Source: JBLNDG01 sp050261415
GTDB lineage: Bacteria > Bacillota > Clostridia > Lutisporales > Lutisporaceae
NCBI GenBank assembly: GCA_050261415.1
Contig: JBLNDG010000254.1
Coordinates: 1-29,283 of the forward strand
Length of the DNA stretch: 29,283 nucleotides
Direction: 5' to 3'
Shown here: one piece after another, positions 17,133 to 26,066 of the stretch
Layout: each line of letters opens with the position of its first letter
How positions within the stretch are numbered: position 1 is the first letter of the stretch
Translations under genes and position numbers: made by a program
Notes under the pieces: generated by a model
Seen by the model: the letters and a program-made list of their open reading frames with translations, nothing else
What the model was told of the DNA's origin: nothing
Database searches by the model: none

Positions 17133-17227
17133 AAAAACTCGTAATACTTGCAGTAAGTAAATACTGCAAGTATTACGAGTTTTTCTTAGAACTAGTGTAA
17201 AACTTTTTTGTGAGCATAAAAGTTCAG
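17133..17227 (-). repeat. 95-bp structured repeat, copy A, containing a terminator
   Basis: A perfect 20-bp stem (17136-17155 with 17162-17181, 6-nt loop) lies beside a tail (17193-17227) containing AACTTTT and AAAAGTT arms. A second copy is at 26347-26441. On the minus strand the stem follows the thioesterase gene and runs into a T6 stretch, so it should end that transcript; the plus strand also has a T5 run, so it may work in both directions. Confidence 0.75.
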
Positions 17228-17230
17228 ACC

Positions 17231-17620
17231 TTATTTCTTCGCGGCCCTCTCAAGAAACTTTGACAGCTCGATTATGTATCTCTCATGGGTTCCTTCACCG
17301 ACTTTTTCCCGGTCGTCATAAGCTTCAAGTCTGAAGGTAAGCTTTTTCCCTTCAATATTAACAAGTTCAGCTTTTGCACGCACCTTCATTCCTACAGGAG
17401 TTGCTGCGATATGTTTCACATTCAGGCTGGTCCCAACCGTAGCAAGGCTTCCACCCAAGAAAGGATCAACTGCTGAAAGTGCTGCGTTCTCCATTAATGC
17501 TACCAGCATTGGAGTAGCAAGTACAGTTACACTCCCACTCCCAAATTTTACTGCGGTGTCATTTTCTTCAACTTTCTTTTCAACTTGTGCTGTCATTCCT
17601 ACTTTCAAACCATAATCCAT
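17231..17620 (-). CDS. FlK-like hotdog-fold acyl-CoA thioesterase
   Basis: A 129-aa single hotdog domain. Thr36, Glu44 and His70 are spaced 8 and 26 residues apart, the same spacing as the catalytic Thr42/Glu50/His76 of fluoroacetyl-CoA thioesterase FlK, and LATPMLVALME matches that family. The substrate may be a small acyl-CoA; genuine fluoroacetate resistance is not implied. The start at the ATG 17620 is preferred because GGAG is 8 nt upstream; the GTG at 17629 would overlap that site. It lies just beyond the ftsH terminator and before the 95-bp repeat A, so it is probably read through from ftsH or has a promoter I cannot see. Confidence 0.85.
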   Translation of the reverse strand: MDYGLKVGMTAQVEKKVEENDTAVKFGSGSVTVLATPMLVALMENAALSAVDPFLGGSLATVGTSLNVKHIAATPVGMKVRAKAELVNIEGKKLTFRLEAYDDREKVGEGTHERYIIELSKFLERAAKK

Positions 17621-17649
17621 AAAATTCACTCCAATACTATTAATATACT

Positions 17650-17681
17650 AAAAGCCTGACCTTATGAAAGGTCAGGCTTTT
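17650..17681. terminator. Bidirectional-looking terminator after ftsH
   Basis: Arms 17650-17663 and 17668-17681 form a perfect 14-bp stem with a 4-nt loop, and each flank ends in a T4 run. It starts 2 nt after the ftsH stop. Confidence 0.85.
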
Positions 17682-17683
17682 GA

Positions 17684-19492
17684 TTAAGCATTGACGAATA
17701 TTTCCTCGAACTCGCTCTGATCGAGCTTTTCCCTTTCCAGAAGCGCTTGTGCAACGCCATGGAGCTTTTGGATGTTTTCTTTTAACAGAGACTCTGCCTT
17801 ATGGTAAGCAACATCTATTGTTTTCTTTATTTCCTTATCTATCAGTGCTGCAACCTCTTCACTGTAGTTTCTGGACCTTGTTAAATCCCTGCCTATGAAT
17901 ACTTCATCATGGTCTGTTCCAAAGGTCATCGGGCCAAGGTTTTCGCTCATGCCGTACTCTGTTATCATTTTTCTTGCAATGCTGGTGGCTCTTTCAATAT
18001 CGTTCTTGGCACCCGTGCTGACATCATCAAGCACCAGCTTTTCTGCAACCCTTCCGCCCAGGAGACTTACTATTTCCTCCTCCAGTTCGGATTTGGACAT
18101 ATAGAACTTATCCTGCTTAGGGAGCGATATTGTATAACCGCCAGCCCTTCCTCTCGGTATGATAGATATCTGATGCACAGGATCCGCATTCGGAAGAAGC
18201 TTCTGAACAACTGCGTGGCCAGCCTCATGGTAGGCTGTCAGCTTCTTATCATGCTCGCTTACCACTTTGCTCTTCTTTTCCGGACCTGCTATTACCCTTA
18301 TCGTAGCTTCATCAAGCTCCACCACTTCAATCTTTTTCTTGCCTCTCCTTGCTGCCAGAAGTGCAGCCTCATTCATAAGGTTCTCAAGGTCTGCAGGTGT
18401 AAATCCCGTTGTCCCTTTAGCCAAAGTCTCAAGATTGGCTTCCAGGGATAGAGGTTTGTTCTTGGCATGAATCTTTAAGATTTCTTCCCTTGCCTTCACA
18501 TCAGGTATGCCAACTGTTATCTGCCTATCAAAACGCCCCGGTCTCAAGAGCGCCGGGTCAAGTATATCAGGTCTGTTTGTTGCTGCAATAATTATGATGC
18601 CTTCGTTTACGCTAAAGCCGTCCATTTCTACCAGGAGCTGGTTCAAGGTCTGTTCTCTTTCATCATGTCCGCCTCCAAGGCCTGCACCTCTTTGACGTCC
18701 TACTGCATCAATTTCATCTATGAATATTATGCAGGGGGAATTCTTCTTTGCCTGCTCGAACAGGTCCCTTACCCTGGAAGCACCAACCCCGACAAACATT
18801 TCCACGAAATCAGATCCGCTTATGGAGAAGAACGGTACCCCGGCTTCTCCGGCAACTGCTCTTGCGAGATATGTCTTACCGGTTCCAGGAGGTCCTACAA
18901 GGAGAATACCTTTAGGAATTCTTGCCCCTAATTCGATAAAGCGCCTCGGCTGCTTTAAGAAATCAACTATTTCTCCGAGTTCTTCCTTTTCTTCATCCGC
19001 ACCCGCCACATCTGTAAAAGTGATTTTTTTCTTGTCATCGGTATGCAGCTTGGCCCTGCTCTTGCCAAAGGACATTACCCTGTTACCTCCGCCTTGGGAC
19101 TGTTGCGTCAATACGAAGAAGAACACAATGAATATTACTATAAGCACAATCGACGGCAGTATAGAGAACCATGCCGAAGCGGCCGACTTTACCTCATACC
19201 TTACACTCAACCTGTCACGTTCAATATAGTCCTGAGCCAATGTATTGAACATATCAGTAGGAACAATGGACTCAAACCGCTTGCCGTCCGTCATCTTACC
19301 CGATACCACCGATGTACCTCCCGAATCTGATATGGTAACATCCTTTATCCTTCCATTCTCTATGTTCGTAATTAATTGGGTATAGGACAGCTTTTCCTTG
19401 ACAGGTTCAGCATTTTGAATAATTAGTACAAACATATATATTATGATAATAATTAATATATAAAAGCTTATACCTCTTAAGAATTTCTTCAA
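17684..19492 (-). CDS. ftsH: ATP-dependent zinc metalloprotease FtsH
   Basis: A 602-aa membrane-bound AAA+ protease that degrades misfolded and regulatory membrane and cytosolic proteins. Two membrane spans (about 9-26 and 108-129) flank an external domain. The AAA module has Walker A GPPGTGKT (200-207), Walker B IIFIDEID and the second region of homology (AATNRPDILDPALLRPGR). The protease site is HEAGH (422-426) with Asp498 as third zinc ligand. The start is a TTG at 19492, six bases after a strong AAGGAGGG; no better start is in frame. Gene order hpt-ftsH after tilS is typical of Firmicutes. Confidence 0.97.
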   Translation of the reverse strand: MKKFLRGISFYILIIIIIYMFVLIIQNAEPVKEKLSYTQLITNIENGRIKDVTISDSGGTSVVSGKMTDGKRFESIVPTDMFNTLAQDYIERDRLSVRYEVKSAASAWFSILPSIVLIVIFIVFFFVLTQQSQGGGNRVMSFGKSRAKLHTDDKKKITFTDVAGADEEKEELGEIVDFLKQPRRFIELGARIPKGILLVGPPGTGKTYLARAVAGEAGVPFFSISGSDFVEMFVGVGASRVRDLFEQAKKNSPCIIFIDEIDAVGRQRGAGLGGGHDEREQTLNQLLVEMDGFSVNEGIIIIAATNRPDILDPALLRPGRFDRQITVGIPDVKAREEILKIHAKNKPLSLEANLETLAKGTTGFTPADLENLMNEAALLAARRGKKKIEVVELDEATIRVIAGPEKKSKVVSEHDKKLTAYHEAGHAVVQKLLPNADPVHQISIIPRGRAGGYTISLPKQDKFYMSKSELEEEIVSLLGGRVAEKLVLDDVSTGAKNDIERATSIARKMITEYGMSENLGPMTFGTDHDEVFIGRDLTRSRNYSEEVAALIDKEIKKTIDVAYHKAESLLKENIQKLHGVAQALLEREKLDQSEFEEIFVNA

Positions 19493-19627
19493 TAATAGCC
19501 CTCCTTTTCGAGAGATGTTATACTACTATAGACAGCAAATGCTATTCTGATAATTTTAGTATTTGCCCTACTTAGCGCAGACTTCCAGTTAGCAAAATAT
19601 TACAAACCGGAAATTCGCAATAAAAAT

Positions 19628-19656
19628 ATTTTAGCACAATGCCCCTCAAAACACAA
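19628..19656 (-). promoter_or_regulatory. Candidate sigma-A promoter for ftsH
   Basis: On the minus strand TTGTGT (19651-19656) and TAAAAT (19628-19633) are 17 bp apart, in the 223-bp gap between hpt and ftsH. Confidence 0.4.
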
Positions 19657-19715
19657 TATTGATAACTAGCAGCTGCGTTCATTTTTCGCGTATTTCACCC
19701 AATCCGTCAGCAATA

Positions 19716-20255
19716 TTATTCGGAATAAACCTCGGGCTTCAAAACGCATACAAAAGGAAGATTTCTGTATACCTCATCATAATCAAGCCCATAACCTACT
19801 ACAAATTCATCCGGAATTGAAAAGCCCGAATATTCAATATCTACATTGGCTTTTCTTCTCTCCGGCTTGTCAAGAAGGCTACATATCTTCACGCTTTTAG
19901 GATTCCTTGATTTCAGGTTCTCCACAAGATAGCTCAGGGTTAAACCGCTGTCAACGATGTCTTCTACAATAAGAATATCCTTATTCATTATGTCCCTTTC
20001 AAGGTCCTTTATAATTCTTACCACTCCCGAGGATTTTGTTGCGGAGCCATAGCTGGAAACCACCATAAAATCCATCGTGAGCGGCAGCTTTACCTCCCTG
20101 ACCAGATCAGAGAGAAACAGCATGCACCCCTTCAATATGCCTACGACCATCAGATCTCTGCCCTTATAGTCTTCCGTTATCCTGCTTCCCAGTTCCTTTA
20201 CTTTTTCCTTTAATTCGTCTTCGCTTATCAAAATTCTAAGAATATCTTTATCCAT
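19716..20255 (-). CDS. hpt: Hypoxanthine-guanine phosphoribosyltransferase
   Basis: A 179-aa purine salvage enzyme converting hypoxanthine or guanine plus PRPP to the nucleotide. The PRPP loop VEDIVDSG is at 97-104 and the family segment SSYGSATKSSG at 67-77. ATG at 20255 follows TGAGGAGGT by 6 nt. It overlaps the end of tilS by 8 nt, indicating translational coupling; this pairing is conserved in many Firmicutes. Confidence 0.96.
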   Translation of the reverse strand: MDKDILRILISEDELKEKVKELGSRITEDYKGRDLMVVGILKGCMLFLSDLVREVKLPLTMDFMVVSSYGSATKSSGVVRIIKDLERDIMNKDILIVEDIVDSGLTLSYLVENLKSRNPKSVKICSLLDKPERRKANVDIEYSGFSIPDEFVVGYGLDYDEVYRNLPFVCVLKPEVYSE

Positions 20256-21648
20256 TGTATGACCTCCTCAAGTATTTGATTATAATAACATCTGAAGTCC
20301 GATCCGTTATCTTGTACTTTTCGCTGATTCGACCGCCAACTATCCAGACAACTTCGTTTCCATCCGCTATGAGCTCTATCTCATCCCTCTGCTCGCGAGG
20401 TACCTTTTCATCAATAAAGTAGTCTTTGAGCTTTTTACTTCCCTTAAGTCCAATAGGTGAAAACATATCCCCAGGTTCACGGTTTCTCAGGACAAGCCCT
20501 TCTCTTATTTTTGAACCATCGATAAATATTCTGTCCTTTTCTTTAGTAATCCTTTCAATATCGTTTGATTTTTTTCTTGCTATAATTATACGGCCGTTCT
20601 CCGTCTCGATATTATTGTCATAATCATATTTTAACTTATAATAACATTTTTTATCAGCCTTCTCAATATCTTTTGCCAATATTAGTTTGTCATAGGACAC
20701 ATACGCTTTTATCTTTTGCGGAAGCATTACAGCAGCCCCTGTAGACTTGTCCATCAAATCAACGATGCCTTCAAAATGTTTAAACTCAAAGCCATTTAAT
20801 GTATTTGACAGATTTTCTACAGCTATTCTCACAAGCCGCCTCTTTAATGCAATATGCATGCCCTTTGTTTTGCCCGTATCAATTATAATCCTGCCGGCCT
20901 CTGACTCCGCCACAGTATCAAAGGCCTTTCCTGCCTCCTGCTCAAGAAATTCATTTTCGTCCTTGATCAGGTTTGAAAACCGTGCAAGAGCTTGCTTGAT
21001 ATTTGGATTAAAGTTCTTTTCCATATATGGAATAAGCTCAAGCCTTACCTTGTTTCTATAGTATATCGGTTCAAGATTGGTTTTGTCTATTCTGGGGTTC
21101 AGCTTCAGTTCACTGCAATATTCCTCGATTTTTCTCCTGTCTGTTTCGATAAGCGGCCTGACAATATTGTCTCTAACAGGCTCGATTCCTTTCAGGCCGT
21201 CAATTCCGCTTCCCCTCATGAAGCGCATAAGTATTGTCTCGATATGGTCGTTAAGGTTCTGGGCTACCGCTATTTTATTGGCACCCACCCTGTCACACAT
21301 TTCATTAAACAGTTTATACCGGATCTCCCTACCCGCCTCTTCAGGAGAGAGACCTGTTTCCACTATATACGCAGGTACGTCAAAAGCTTCTACCCATGCG
21401 GGTATCCCCCATTCCTTACAGGTTCGCTCCACAAACGCAGCATCTTCGTCTGCATCCTTGCCCCGGAACTTGTGGTTAAGGTGGGCTGCATACAGTTCGT
21501 AACCACACTCGTTACTTAAGGTCTTGAGGATATGCAGCAGGCATAAAGAATCAGGTCCTCCCGATACTCCTACAACAATTCTATCCCCTTTTTGCAGCAT
21601 GTTGTATTTGTTTATTGTTGCTTTCACCGTCTCAACAAGATTTACCAC
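20248..21648 (-). CDS. tilS: tRNA(Ile)-lysidine synthetase
   Basis: This enzyme adds lysine to C34 of the minor tRNA-Ile (anticodon CAU), letting it read AUA codons. The N-terminal PP-loop motif VSGGPDS is at about 28-34, followed by HLNHKFRG, a hallmark of TilS; the C-terminal substrate-binding domain fills the remaining third. Starting at the GTG at 21648 gives 466 aa; it is preferred because GGAAGGTGA is directly upstream, while the ATG at 21666 has no ribosome site and its codons contain that site. It starts a unit separated from the kinase gene by a terminator. Confidence 0.95.
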   Translation of the reverse strand: MVNLVETVKATINKYNMLQKGDRIVVGVSGGPDSLCLLHILKTLSNECGYELYAAHLNHKFRGKDADEDAAFVERTCKEWGIPAWVEAFDVPAYIVETGLSPEEAGREIRYKLFNEMCDRVGANKIAVAQNLNDHIETILMRFMRGSGIDGLKGIEPVRDNIVRPLIETDRRKIEEYCSELKLNPRIDKTNLEPIYYRNKVRLELIPYMEKNFNPNIKQALARFSNLIKDENEFLEQEAGKAFDTVAESEAGRIIIDTGKTKGMHIALKRRLVRIAVENLSNTLNGFEFKHFEGIVDLMDKSTGAAVMLPQKIKAYVSYDKLILAKDIEKADKKCYYKLKYDYDNNIETENGRIIIARKKSNDIERITKEKDRIFIDGSKIREGLVLRNREPGDMFSPIGLKGSKKLKDYFIDEKVPREQRDEIELIADGNEVVWIVGGRISEKYKITDRTSDVIIIKYLRRSYNG

Positions 21649-21803
21649 AAAATCACCTTCCGGCATTAATATATCAACAACCCAGTCAATTTATCCCTTC
21701 ATACAATATATGCTAACACATAGACTTTACATTTTAAAGTCAATTTTCGAAAACAGCTCCATTACATGCGTTGCCCGGAAATAAACCTCAATATAGAAAA
21801 AAT

Positions 21804-21836
21804 AAAAGCTCTGAGGCATCGAGCCTCTTCGCTTTT
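21804..21836 (-). terminator. Terminator after the kinase gene
   Basis: An outer AAAAGC/GCTTTT pair and an inner GAGGC/GCCTC pair form one stem, followed on the minus strand by a T-rich tract (complement of 21794-21803). It separates the spoIIE unit from tilS. A short hairpin ATTCTAC/GTAGAAT (about 21842-21859) lies just before it. Confidence 0.75.
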
Positions 21837-21870
21837 GACTGATTCTACTTTGGTAGAATGTCCGCTACTA

Positions 21871-21904
21871 AACGATTTTTGCTTTATATCATGCAAAAAT
21901 CGTT
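21871..21904 (-). other. Perfect hairpin enclosing the kinase stop codon
   Basis: AACGATTTTTGC (21871-21882) and GCAAAAATCGTT (21893-21904) form a 12-bp stem. The 10-nt loop contains the stop codon of the kinase gene (21889-21891). It could pause ribosomes or protect the mRNA end. Confidence 0.55.
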
Positions 21905-22758
21905 CCGACCAGAACCGCAAGCAGTATTGATAAAAGAGCTATTACTGCATCCAGTACCATATTGACCTTGCTGCCATTAATGCTGCCAATATTCAAAGCG
22001 CTCAACTCATTGTAAAGGCCACCGCAGCTATCAATATACCCCCGGCAGCAGCGGTTCAATATATCATTCAATTTTCTTGGCACTCCTGCCTTATTGAGCT
22101 TCTGCAATATGCACTCCAGTTTTTCCTTTTCAGGATTTAAGTCCCTGTTCAAAAGCATTGCAATAAAGAGAACCATTATGGCAAATAACTGATAAGAAAG
22201 CTCCGCTGTCCTGCTTCCCATATTCCATGATTTTCTGTCGTACATTGCAGTGTATTCTTTGACGATATCCCCAATTTTTGCAATGCTTCCAAGATCCACA
22301 AGACGTATCAGGCCGTTCCTTTTATCAATCATTATATTTTCATACTTAAGGTCAGTATATACATAACCTTCGTTATTGATTTGCTCTAAGGCTTTTGTCA
22401 ACACCCTTACAATATCTATCTTATTTCTGATTGAGAGCCTGCCATTCTGTGCCAAGTTCTTCAAAGTGCAGCCTTCTATATATTCCATTGTAAAAAAATG
22501 ATATAAAGTGCCCCCCCTGCTGCAGTCATCCAATTCATATGCCTCCGGTATAAAGCCTTTGCCCTTGAACTTTTTCAAATTTGTATATTCCTTGGTTATG
22601 CTGACAAGATCTTTACCTATTTTAAGCGCCAGGGTATTACCGTACAAATCATGAACCAGGTAAATTTCTCCGATGCCTCCGCTCCCTAATTTTCGCATAA
22701 GGACATAGTCCTTTTTGCTCCATTTCCCGGTGATCCTGTCATACTTGTTGCTATACAT
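21889..22758 (-). CDS. Membrane-anchored Ser/Thr protein kinase
   Basis: A 289-aa Hanks-type kinase. The glycine loop is GSGGIGE (25-31), the ATP lysine Lys46 (LALKIG), the catalytic loop YTDLKYEN (Asp136, Asn141) with Tyr for the common His, and Asp155 in VDLGS, a variant of DFG. A single hydrophobic span lies at about 268-288, so the kinase domain is N-terminal and cytoplasmic. It overlaps the VWA gene by 8 nt. It has no extracellular PASTA domains. Its position next to SpoIIE, a PP2C phosphatase, suggests a kinase-phosphatase signalling unit. Confidence 0.9.
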   Translation of the reverse strand: MYSNKYDRITGKWSKKDYVLMRKLGSGGIGEIYLVHDLYGNTLALKIGKDLVSITKEYTNLKKFKGKGFIPEAYELDDCSRGGTLYHFFTMEYIEGCTLKNLAQNGRLSIRNKIDIVRVLTKALEQINNEGYVYTDLKYENIMIDKRNGLIRLVDLGSIAKIGDIVKEYTAMYDRKSWNMGSRTAELSYQLFAIMVLFIAMLLNRDLNPEKEKLECILQKLNKAGVPRKLNDILNRCCRGYIDSCGGLYNELSALNIGSINGSKVNMVLDAVIALLSILLAVLVGTIFA

Positions 22759-23500
22759 AGTACTTTTTTACTTCAAAGTCTGCCTCTTCATCCTTACTCT
22801 GCATATTGTAGTATTCATACATCAGCTCACAAGCCTTGAGTATCGCGGGTCCTGTCGGCGTGCTGCCCCCCGGCCTGATTGACTCAAGCTTTTGCCTCAG
22901 GATATCTATCTCGCTTGTAAACCCGCATATGAGGCTGCACATAGCCTCACTACCGCCCGGGTATGCTATGACGGCTATGCTGCTGTTACCCTTCCTTTCC
23001 TGAAGGTTCTCCAGCAGTTCCATGATGCTTTTTTTCGCCAGGTGAAGCTTATCCCGCATGCTTCCGCTGGTGTCCAGCGCGATTATGCATTTTAGATTGA
23101 CATTATCCCCGTATTTTTCAATAAAATCTACTATTTTAAACCTAGACTGCGGCTCAAGGTTTTCCATATCCTGACCTATTATGGTTTTCAGCTGCCTGCT
23201 GACAATTTGTTCAATAGTTCTTTGGGCCGTTTTCTGTGTAAGAAACTGCATGGTCTTTCCCAGGCCTTCAATACGCGTGTATTCGCATAAACCGCCTCCA
23301 GCCCTGGCAATTTCCTCTACCTCTTCTATATCCTTTTCATTCCCACTCGCCCAATGGTTTATTACCCCAATAGTGCTGACGGTTATACCTGCACTAAACG
23401 CCTTTGCTGCAGCTTCGACAGGATTTATTCCAACATTGGACCTGCCGTCGGTGACTGCTATAATCTGTTTTATTTCTCCGCTGTCGATAAGCTCAATCAT
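22751..23500 (-). CDS. VWA-domain protein
   Basis: A 249-aa protein with an intact VWA domain in its second half: the metal-binding DTSGSM (Asp143, Ser145, Ser147) and Thr214 (GGSTPTG). The first 85 residues resemble the C-terminal half of another VWA domain (IAVTDGRSNVG, AGITVSTIGV), so it looks like one and a half VWA folds. An in-frame stop just upstream and GGAGG before the ATG show that this is the real start, not a truncated read. It probably acts as a docking partner of the kinase or SpoIIE; this is inferred from position. Confidence 0.85.
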   Translation of the reverse strand: MIELIDSGEIKQIIAVTDGRSNVGINPVEAAAKAFSAGITVSTIGVINHWASGNEKDIEEVEEIARAGGGLCEYTRIEGLGKTMQFLTQKTAQRTIEQIVSRQLKTIIGQDMENLEPQSRFKIVDFIEKYGDNVNLKCIIALDTSGSMRDKLHLAKKSIMELLENLQERKGNSSIAVIAYPGGSEAMCSLICGFTSEIDILRQKLESIRPGGSTPTGPAILKACELMYEYYNMQSKDEEADFEVKKYYV

Positions 23501-23591
23501 AAAAAAACCTCCTTATTCGGCTTATTTAGACAAATCAAGTTTGTTAATAATACTTGCCAAAAAAGGAGGCTTATATTCAATTTAAGCATTC

Positions 23592-26024
23592 CTACATTGT
23601 TTCCCAGATCTTTGCAACCAAAACCGTCATATCATCAGGGGCTATGCCGCCATTCAGTTCGAGACAGCTGTTTAATATATCCTCTGCCATTTTCTGCGGA
23701 TTCCTGGTATTCATTTTCTGTATCATATCCGCAAGCCATTTTTCCTTGTCCACTACATCCTTATTGCAGTCCAGCACGCCGTCGGTTACCATAATGACAA
23801 AGTCTCCGTCCTTCAGCTTCTTTCTTACAAGCTCCATATCAATTTTATCCAATATTCCTACCGGAAGTGAACCTGTCCTTATTATGCTTACATCTTCCGC
23901 ATATTTTATAAAGGTTGATACTGCCCCTACCTTTACAAACTCCACTTCCCCCGTATACTGGTTTATTATAGTCAAATCTATTGTCGAATAGGTTTCGTCG
24001 TTTGACTTCATCAGAAGCATTGAATTTATGGTCTTCAAAGCTATGTCCTTATCAAACCCCGCATACAGGAATTTTTCGAGGAGGGTGATAGTCATATTGC
24101 TTTCAATAGCAGCTTTTGGGCCTGTTCCCATACCATCACTCAAAGCAAGCATGAACTTCCCGTCCTTAAGCTCTATGAAGGAGTAATTATCCCCCGAAAC
24201 TGCCCCGGATTTGTTTGTCCTGGCTATGCCTGTCGCCACCTGATATCTTTGCGCTTCCTTAAGCTTTATGCTGCAAATGTTGCTCTGTATCAGATCACAG
24301 GCCATGTCTTTCTTGTTGAACTTCCTGCCGGTTATCTTATTAACCAACGGAATTATATTTTTGATGCATTCCCTTTTGCCTCCGCAGCTGTTTACTCTTA
24401 TGTCTACATCCAGTGTACTTCCCGTCTTTGCTACAATTACATCCTTAACACGTACTGCTTCGCTGTCCAGGCCTACCATAATCAGTTCCTCCATTTCCCT
24501 GTCAAAATCCACATCCATATCTATTCTTGAAGCCAAGCTAGCTACCACTGAGGATACCTCCTTTAACTGATCACTTACTACGTGCCGGCTTTCGTTCATT
24601 TTTTTCTTCCACCCGAGACTATTCCTGAATAAATCATAATGATGCCCCAGATTTGCGCATATGTCTTCGCTTTTCAAGCACCGCTCCTTGAATTCCTGGG
24701 GAACTGTATGCTTGTTCAGCTCGCTGCCGTTTTCTATTATTGATATCAGATTGAAAAAATACTGGTAACTCTTATAGAAATCCCTTTTCCAGCAGCTGCT
24801 TTTCATCCCGCAGCCCACACACACCTTATTGGCTACCTGGTCAATGAGCTGTGCAGCGTCTGCCTGGGAAAAGTAAGTGTTATCCTGCAGCCTGTCCCCC
24901 AGTGTTTCTGAAAGCGATTTGAAAACACCGGAAAGCTCATTAAGCTTGTCTATGGTATAAGCCTTCATCCTTTTGCTGTAAGACTGATCTTTCAGGTATT
25001 CAACATCGAATAAGCACTTGTACCCTGAGAGCCTCTTTAAGAGTTTCCGGGGAAGAACCATGAAAATTACTGATGCTGAAAGGATTTCATAAAATCTTAT
25101 CATTACCTCCGTTGAACCGTTTATGTAGAAGGTCATAAGTGCATTGCTGAGTATAAAACCAAGAGGACAGCCGAAGCGCCCCAGGTTCTTCATGACTCCG
25201 CACATTAAACCGCATAACCCGTATACTCCTACTGCAGCAGGAAGTATGGAACCGGAAAGGGACTGGATAATTCCCATAGTAATGCCTACAGCAGCGCCTA
25301 TTCCCACACTCCCAAGATATGCAGACAGCATAATAATAAGGATTACAAATATATTCTTTAGAGAAAGCCCTCCAACTACAAACTCCGCTCCTATAAAACA
25401 AAAGGCTGCAAGTATGGAAAGTGCCGCAATCTCCTCTGAGGAAATCAGCCTCCTGTTCTTATAATTCCTGATTATAGGTATTGTACGGTCGTATATGTAA
25501 ACAAGCATAGGTATCATGCACGACTCTACCATAATCATGAGCAAGTCGTACAGGTAATAGTTCCTGATATAGAATATGCAGTAGCCTGCTGCGAAATTGG
25601 CTGCAACTCCGGAAACTGATACCAATATTTTTTTCTCAGCTTTTATATTGCGGATTATAAAATAAATGATAATTAAAACTGCCGCTGAAAACAGGTACTT
25701 AAGAAGCAGCTCCTTTTGCCCCAAGGAAACTATTCCTAGTAATATGCTTGTCCCAATTATAAAAGGGTTTATCCCCTGAACCACTGCAGTTGAGAGATAA
25801 GCAACAGAAAAAGGATTGAGAAAATCCAGTATTACAGCTCTTCCCATCAGAAACCCGAGTATGCTGAATACTATCTGTACTTTGAACCGGCTGCCTAATG
25901 TTATAGAAGTTATTCTTTTAAATCTGCCTGTTTTGTTTGAAACCAAGGGCAACGCTTCGCTCCTGCCTGCCAATTTAGCCACCACCTTATCAGTGTAATA
26001 TTCTATATGTTTCGCACTAAACAT
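23592..26024 (-). CDS. spoIIE: Stage II sporulation protein E phosphatase
   Basis: An 810-aa protein that dephosphorylates the anti-anti-sigma factor SpoIIAA, activating sigma F in the forespore, and interacts with the asymmetric division machinery. The N-terminal third (about 55-350) is a polytopic membrane region, followed by a central regulatory domain and a C-terminal PP2C phosphatase with ALSDGMGTGP and TDGVLD carrying the acidic metal ligands. An in-frame TGA lies just upstream, so ATG 26024 is the first start, but it has no Shine-Dalgarno sequence and sits in the loop of an 11-bp inverted repeat. Confidence 0.96.
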   Translation of the reverse strand: MFSAKHIEYYTDKVVAKLAGRSEALPLVSNKTGRFKRITSITLGSRFKVQIVFSILGFLMGRAVILDFLNPFSVAYLSTAVVQGINPFIIGTSILLGIVSLGQKELLLKYLFSAAVLIIIYFIIRNIKAEKKILVSVSGVAANFAAGYCIFYIRNYYLYDLLMIMVESCMIPMLVYIYDRTIPIIRNYKNRRLISSEEIAALSILAAFCFIGAEFVVGGLSLKNIFVILIIMLSAYLGSVGIGAAVGITMGIIQSLSGSILPAAVGVYGLCGLMCGVMKNLGRFGCPLGFILSNALMTFYINGSTEVMIRFYEILSASVIFMVLPRKLLKRLSGYKCLFDVEYLKDQSYSKRMKAYTIDKLNELSGVFKSLSETLGDRLQDNTYFSQADAAQLIDQVANKVCVGCGMKSSCWKRDFYKSYQYFFNLISIIENGSELNKHTVPQEFKERCLKSEDICANLGHHYDLFRNSLGWKKKMNESRHVVSDQLKEVSSVVASLASRIDMDVDFDREMEELIMVGLDSEAVRVKDVIVAKTGSTLDVDIRVNSCGGKRECIKNIIPLVNKITGRKFNKKDMACDLIQSNICSIKLKEAQRYQVATGIARTNKSGAVSGDNYSFIELKDGKFMLALSDGMGTGPKAAIESNMTITLLEKFLYAGFDKDIALKTINSMLLMKSNDETYSTIDLTIINQYTGEVEFVKVGAVSTFIKYAEDVSIIRTGSLPVGILDKIDMELVRKKLKDGDFVIMVTDGVLDCNKDVVDKEKWLADMIQKMNTRNPQKMAEDILNSCLELNGGIAPDDMTVLVAKIWETM

Positions 26025-26052
26025 TTTACATTGAATTCAAATAGTGCGAAAC
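26009..26052. repeat. Inverted repeat enclosing the spoIIE start
   Basis: GTTTCGCACTA (26009-26019) and TAGTGCGAAAC (26042-26052) are perfect 11-bp inverted arms. The spoIIE start codon (26022-26024) lies in the 22-nt loop. In mRNA this could hide or present the start; in DNA it could be an operator. Confidence 0.65.
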
Positions 26053-26066
26053 GTTTTCCTTGATTC

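Noticed and set aside
23554..23991. Plus-strand ORF with a good AGGAGG near 23565
   Set aside because: It lies over the spoIIE phosphatase domain and the ribosome-like site is partly in the intergenic gap by chance; its protein has no recognisable features.
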